NCBI RefSeq assembly: GCF_001665295.1
Contig: NZ_LZSE01000078.1
Coordinates: 124,001-188,000 of the forward strand
Source of the DNA: Mycobacterium sp. 1554424.7
Lineage (GTDB): Bacteria > Actinomycetota > Actinomycetes > Mycobacteriales > Mycobacteriaceae
Direction of reading: 5' to 3'
Length of the DNA stretch: 64,000 nt
In this document: in pieces, positions 63,154 to 64,000 of the stretch
How positions within the stretch are numbered: the first letter of the stretch is position 1
How the letters are laid out: every line of letters begins with the position of its first letter
The notes under the pieces: generated by a model
The model's input: only the letters and a program-made list of their open reading frames with translations
Database searches by the model: none
Told to the model about the DNA's origin: nothing
Position numbers and translations under genes: made by a program

Positions 63154-64000
63154 CCGCCAAGGACGCGAATTCCGTGGCGCCCGAGCTGCTTTCGGAGCCG
63201 ATGACGATCGGCGTCGAGGCGTACATCAGCGAGGACTATGCCCGCGCCGAGCGCGACAAACTCTGGCGAAAGGTCTGGCAGCAGGTCGGCCGCGTAGAAG
63301 AGCTGCCCGAGGTGGGCAGCTACCTGACCTATGACATCCTCGACGACTCGATCATCGTTGTTCGCAGCGGAGACAGCGAATTTCACGCCCACCACAACGT
63401 CTGCATGCACCGCGGCCGCCGCCTGATCGACACACCGCCGGGCGCGAAGAACGCCCGCGGCCGCGCCCGCAAGTCGTTCGTGTGCGGCTTCCACGGCTGG
63501 ACCTACGGCCTGGACGGGGCGTGTACGCACATCCGCGAGCAACAGGACTGGCAAGGTGCGCTGACACCCGACAACACGCACCTACGGCCGGTGCGCGTGG
63601 ACACGTGGGGCGGTTGGCTGTGGATCAACATGGACCCCGACTGCGAGCCCCTAGCCGACTATCTCTTCCCCGCGGCCAAGATCCTGGATCCGTTCGGGTT
63701 GGAAAACGTGCGCTACAAGTGGCGCAAGTGGGTGAACTTCGACTGCAACTGGAAGGTCGCGATGGAGGCCTTCAACGAGACCTACCACGTGTTCACCACG
63801 CACCCCGAGTTCAACAGGTTCGGCGAGTTCAAGGGCTGGGCCAAGGCGCAGGGCAAGCACAGCAACATCGGCTACGACGCGCCCAAGGACATGGAGGCCA
63901 CCAAGTCCAAGATCCGATTGGGCACGGGCGACCCGCGCATTTCGACCGCGGAGATGCAGGTGTACACGATGGAGGAGACCAACACCTCCACGACCGAGAC
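63150..64000 (+). CDS. Rieske non-heme iron oxygenase, large subunit (3' end missing)
   Basis: The first 283 residues of a ring-hydroxylating oxygenase alpha subunit; the gene runs off the window. The Rieske cluster ligands are C85-x-H87 and C112-x2-H115, with a 24-residue spacer. That is longer than the usual 15-17 because of an Arg/Lys-rich insert (PPGAKNARGRARK). The mononuclear iron His pair is H213 and H218 in NETYHVFTTH. The enzyme would hydroxylate an aromatic, terpenoid or steroid substrate using electrons from a reductase not seen here. Confidence 0.92.
   Translation, partial: MTAKDANSVAPELLSEPMTIGVEAYISEDYARAERDKLWRKVWQQVGRVEELPEVGSYLTYDILDDSIIVVRSGDSEFHAHHNVCMHRGRRLIDTPPGAKNARGRARKSFVCGFHGWTYGLDGACTHIREQQDWQGALTPDNTHLRPVRVDTWGGWLWINMDPDCEPLADYLFPAAKILDPFGLENVRYKWRKWVNFDCNWKVAMEAFNETYHVFTTHPEFNRFGEFKGWAKAQGKHSNIGYDAPKDMEATKSKIRLGTGDPRISTAEMQVYTMEETNTSTTE

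Overview
The window is high-GC actinobacterial DNA from a non-tuberculous Mycobacterium. It carries antigen 85C, the TreS-Mak trehalose/alpha-glucan pair, an F420-dependent hydroxymycolate dehydrogenase, CYP138, FadE1/FadD7, OxyS, the L,D-transpeptidase LdtA and a MIRU-type tandem repeat. From memory of M. tuberculosis gene order, the backbone is the inverted equivalent of Rv0111 to about Rv0145. I cannot fix the species; no database search was possible.

Layout. 0-10.8 kb: truncated SAM methyltransferase, pirin/TetR operon, ClC transporter, Dps, AlkA-like glycosylase, Rv0141c/Rv0140/Rv0139/Rv0138-like genes, msrA, cyp138 and its divergent TetR. 10.8-15.5 kb: accessory block with a Mop-like protein, a 7-TM protein, a three-gene thiocyanate-hydrolase-type operon (fused beta-alpha subunit, gamma subunit, P15K-like activator), a flavin/F420 split-barrel protein and an HxlR regulator. 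15.5-16.4 kb: ephF. 16.4-24.9 kb: second accessory block with a sulfotransferase/TetR/DUF1214 set, an LLM oxidoreductase with an SRPBCC protein, and a DesT-like TetR facing an oxidoreductase-desaturase operon. 25-29.5 kb: Rv0133-like, fgd2, a GAF-ANTAR protein, fadE1, htdZ. 29.6-32.4 kb: insertion with a metallophosphoesterase and a MarR-ABC exporter operon. 32.6-47.7 kb: fbpC, Rv0128-like, mak, treS, pepA, small enzymes, fusA2, fadD7, oxcA, oxyS, ldtA. 47.7-50.9 kb: lipoprotein, MDR reductase, a poorly understood gap with tiny ORFs and an RNA-like fold, O-methyltransferase. 50.9-53 kb: Rv0111-like acyltransferase; the heptose genes that sit here in M. tuberculosis are absent. 53-64 kb: a tightly overlapping catabolic cluster (DUF1214, TIM-barrel isomerase, sulfotransferase, LLM, SDR, acyl-CoA ligase, GntR, SMP-30) divergent from an SDR-Rieske oxygenase pair that runs off the window.

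How genes work together. TreS and Mak feed maltose-1-phosphate into the GlgE alpha-glucan route. FbpC, Fgd2 and LdtA act on the envelope. The 12.3-14.2 kb operon probably hydrolyses thiocyanate (or nitriles) with a cobalt or iron centre built by its own activator. The sulfotransferase plus DUF1214 pairing occurs twice, suggesting a shared pathway. Many intergenic gaps hold clear palindromes that probably bind the adjacent TetR, MarR, LysR or GntR regulators. A 60-bp repeat family recurs at gene 3' ends and supplies the last codons of two genes.
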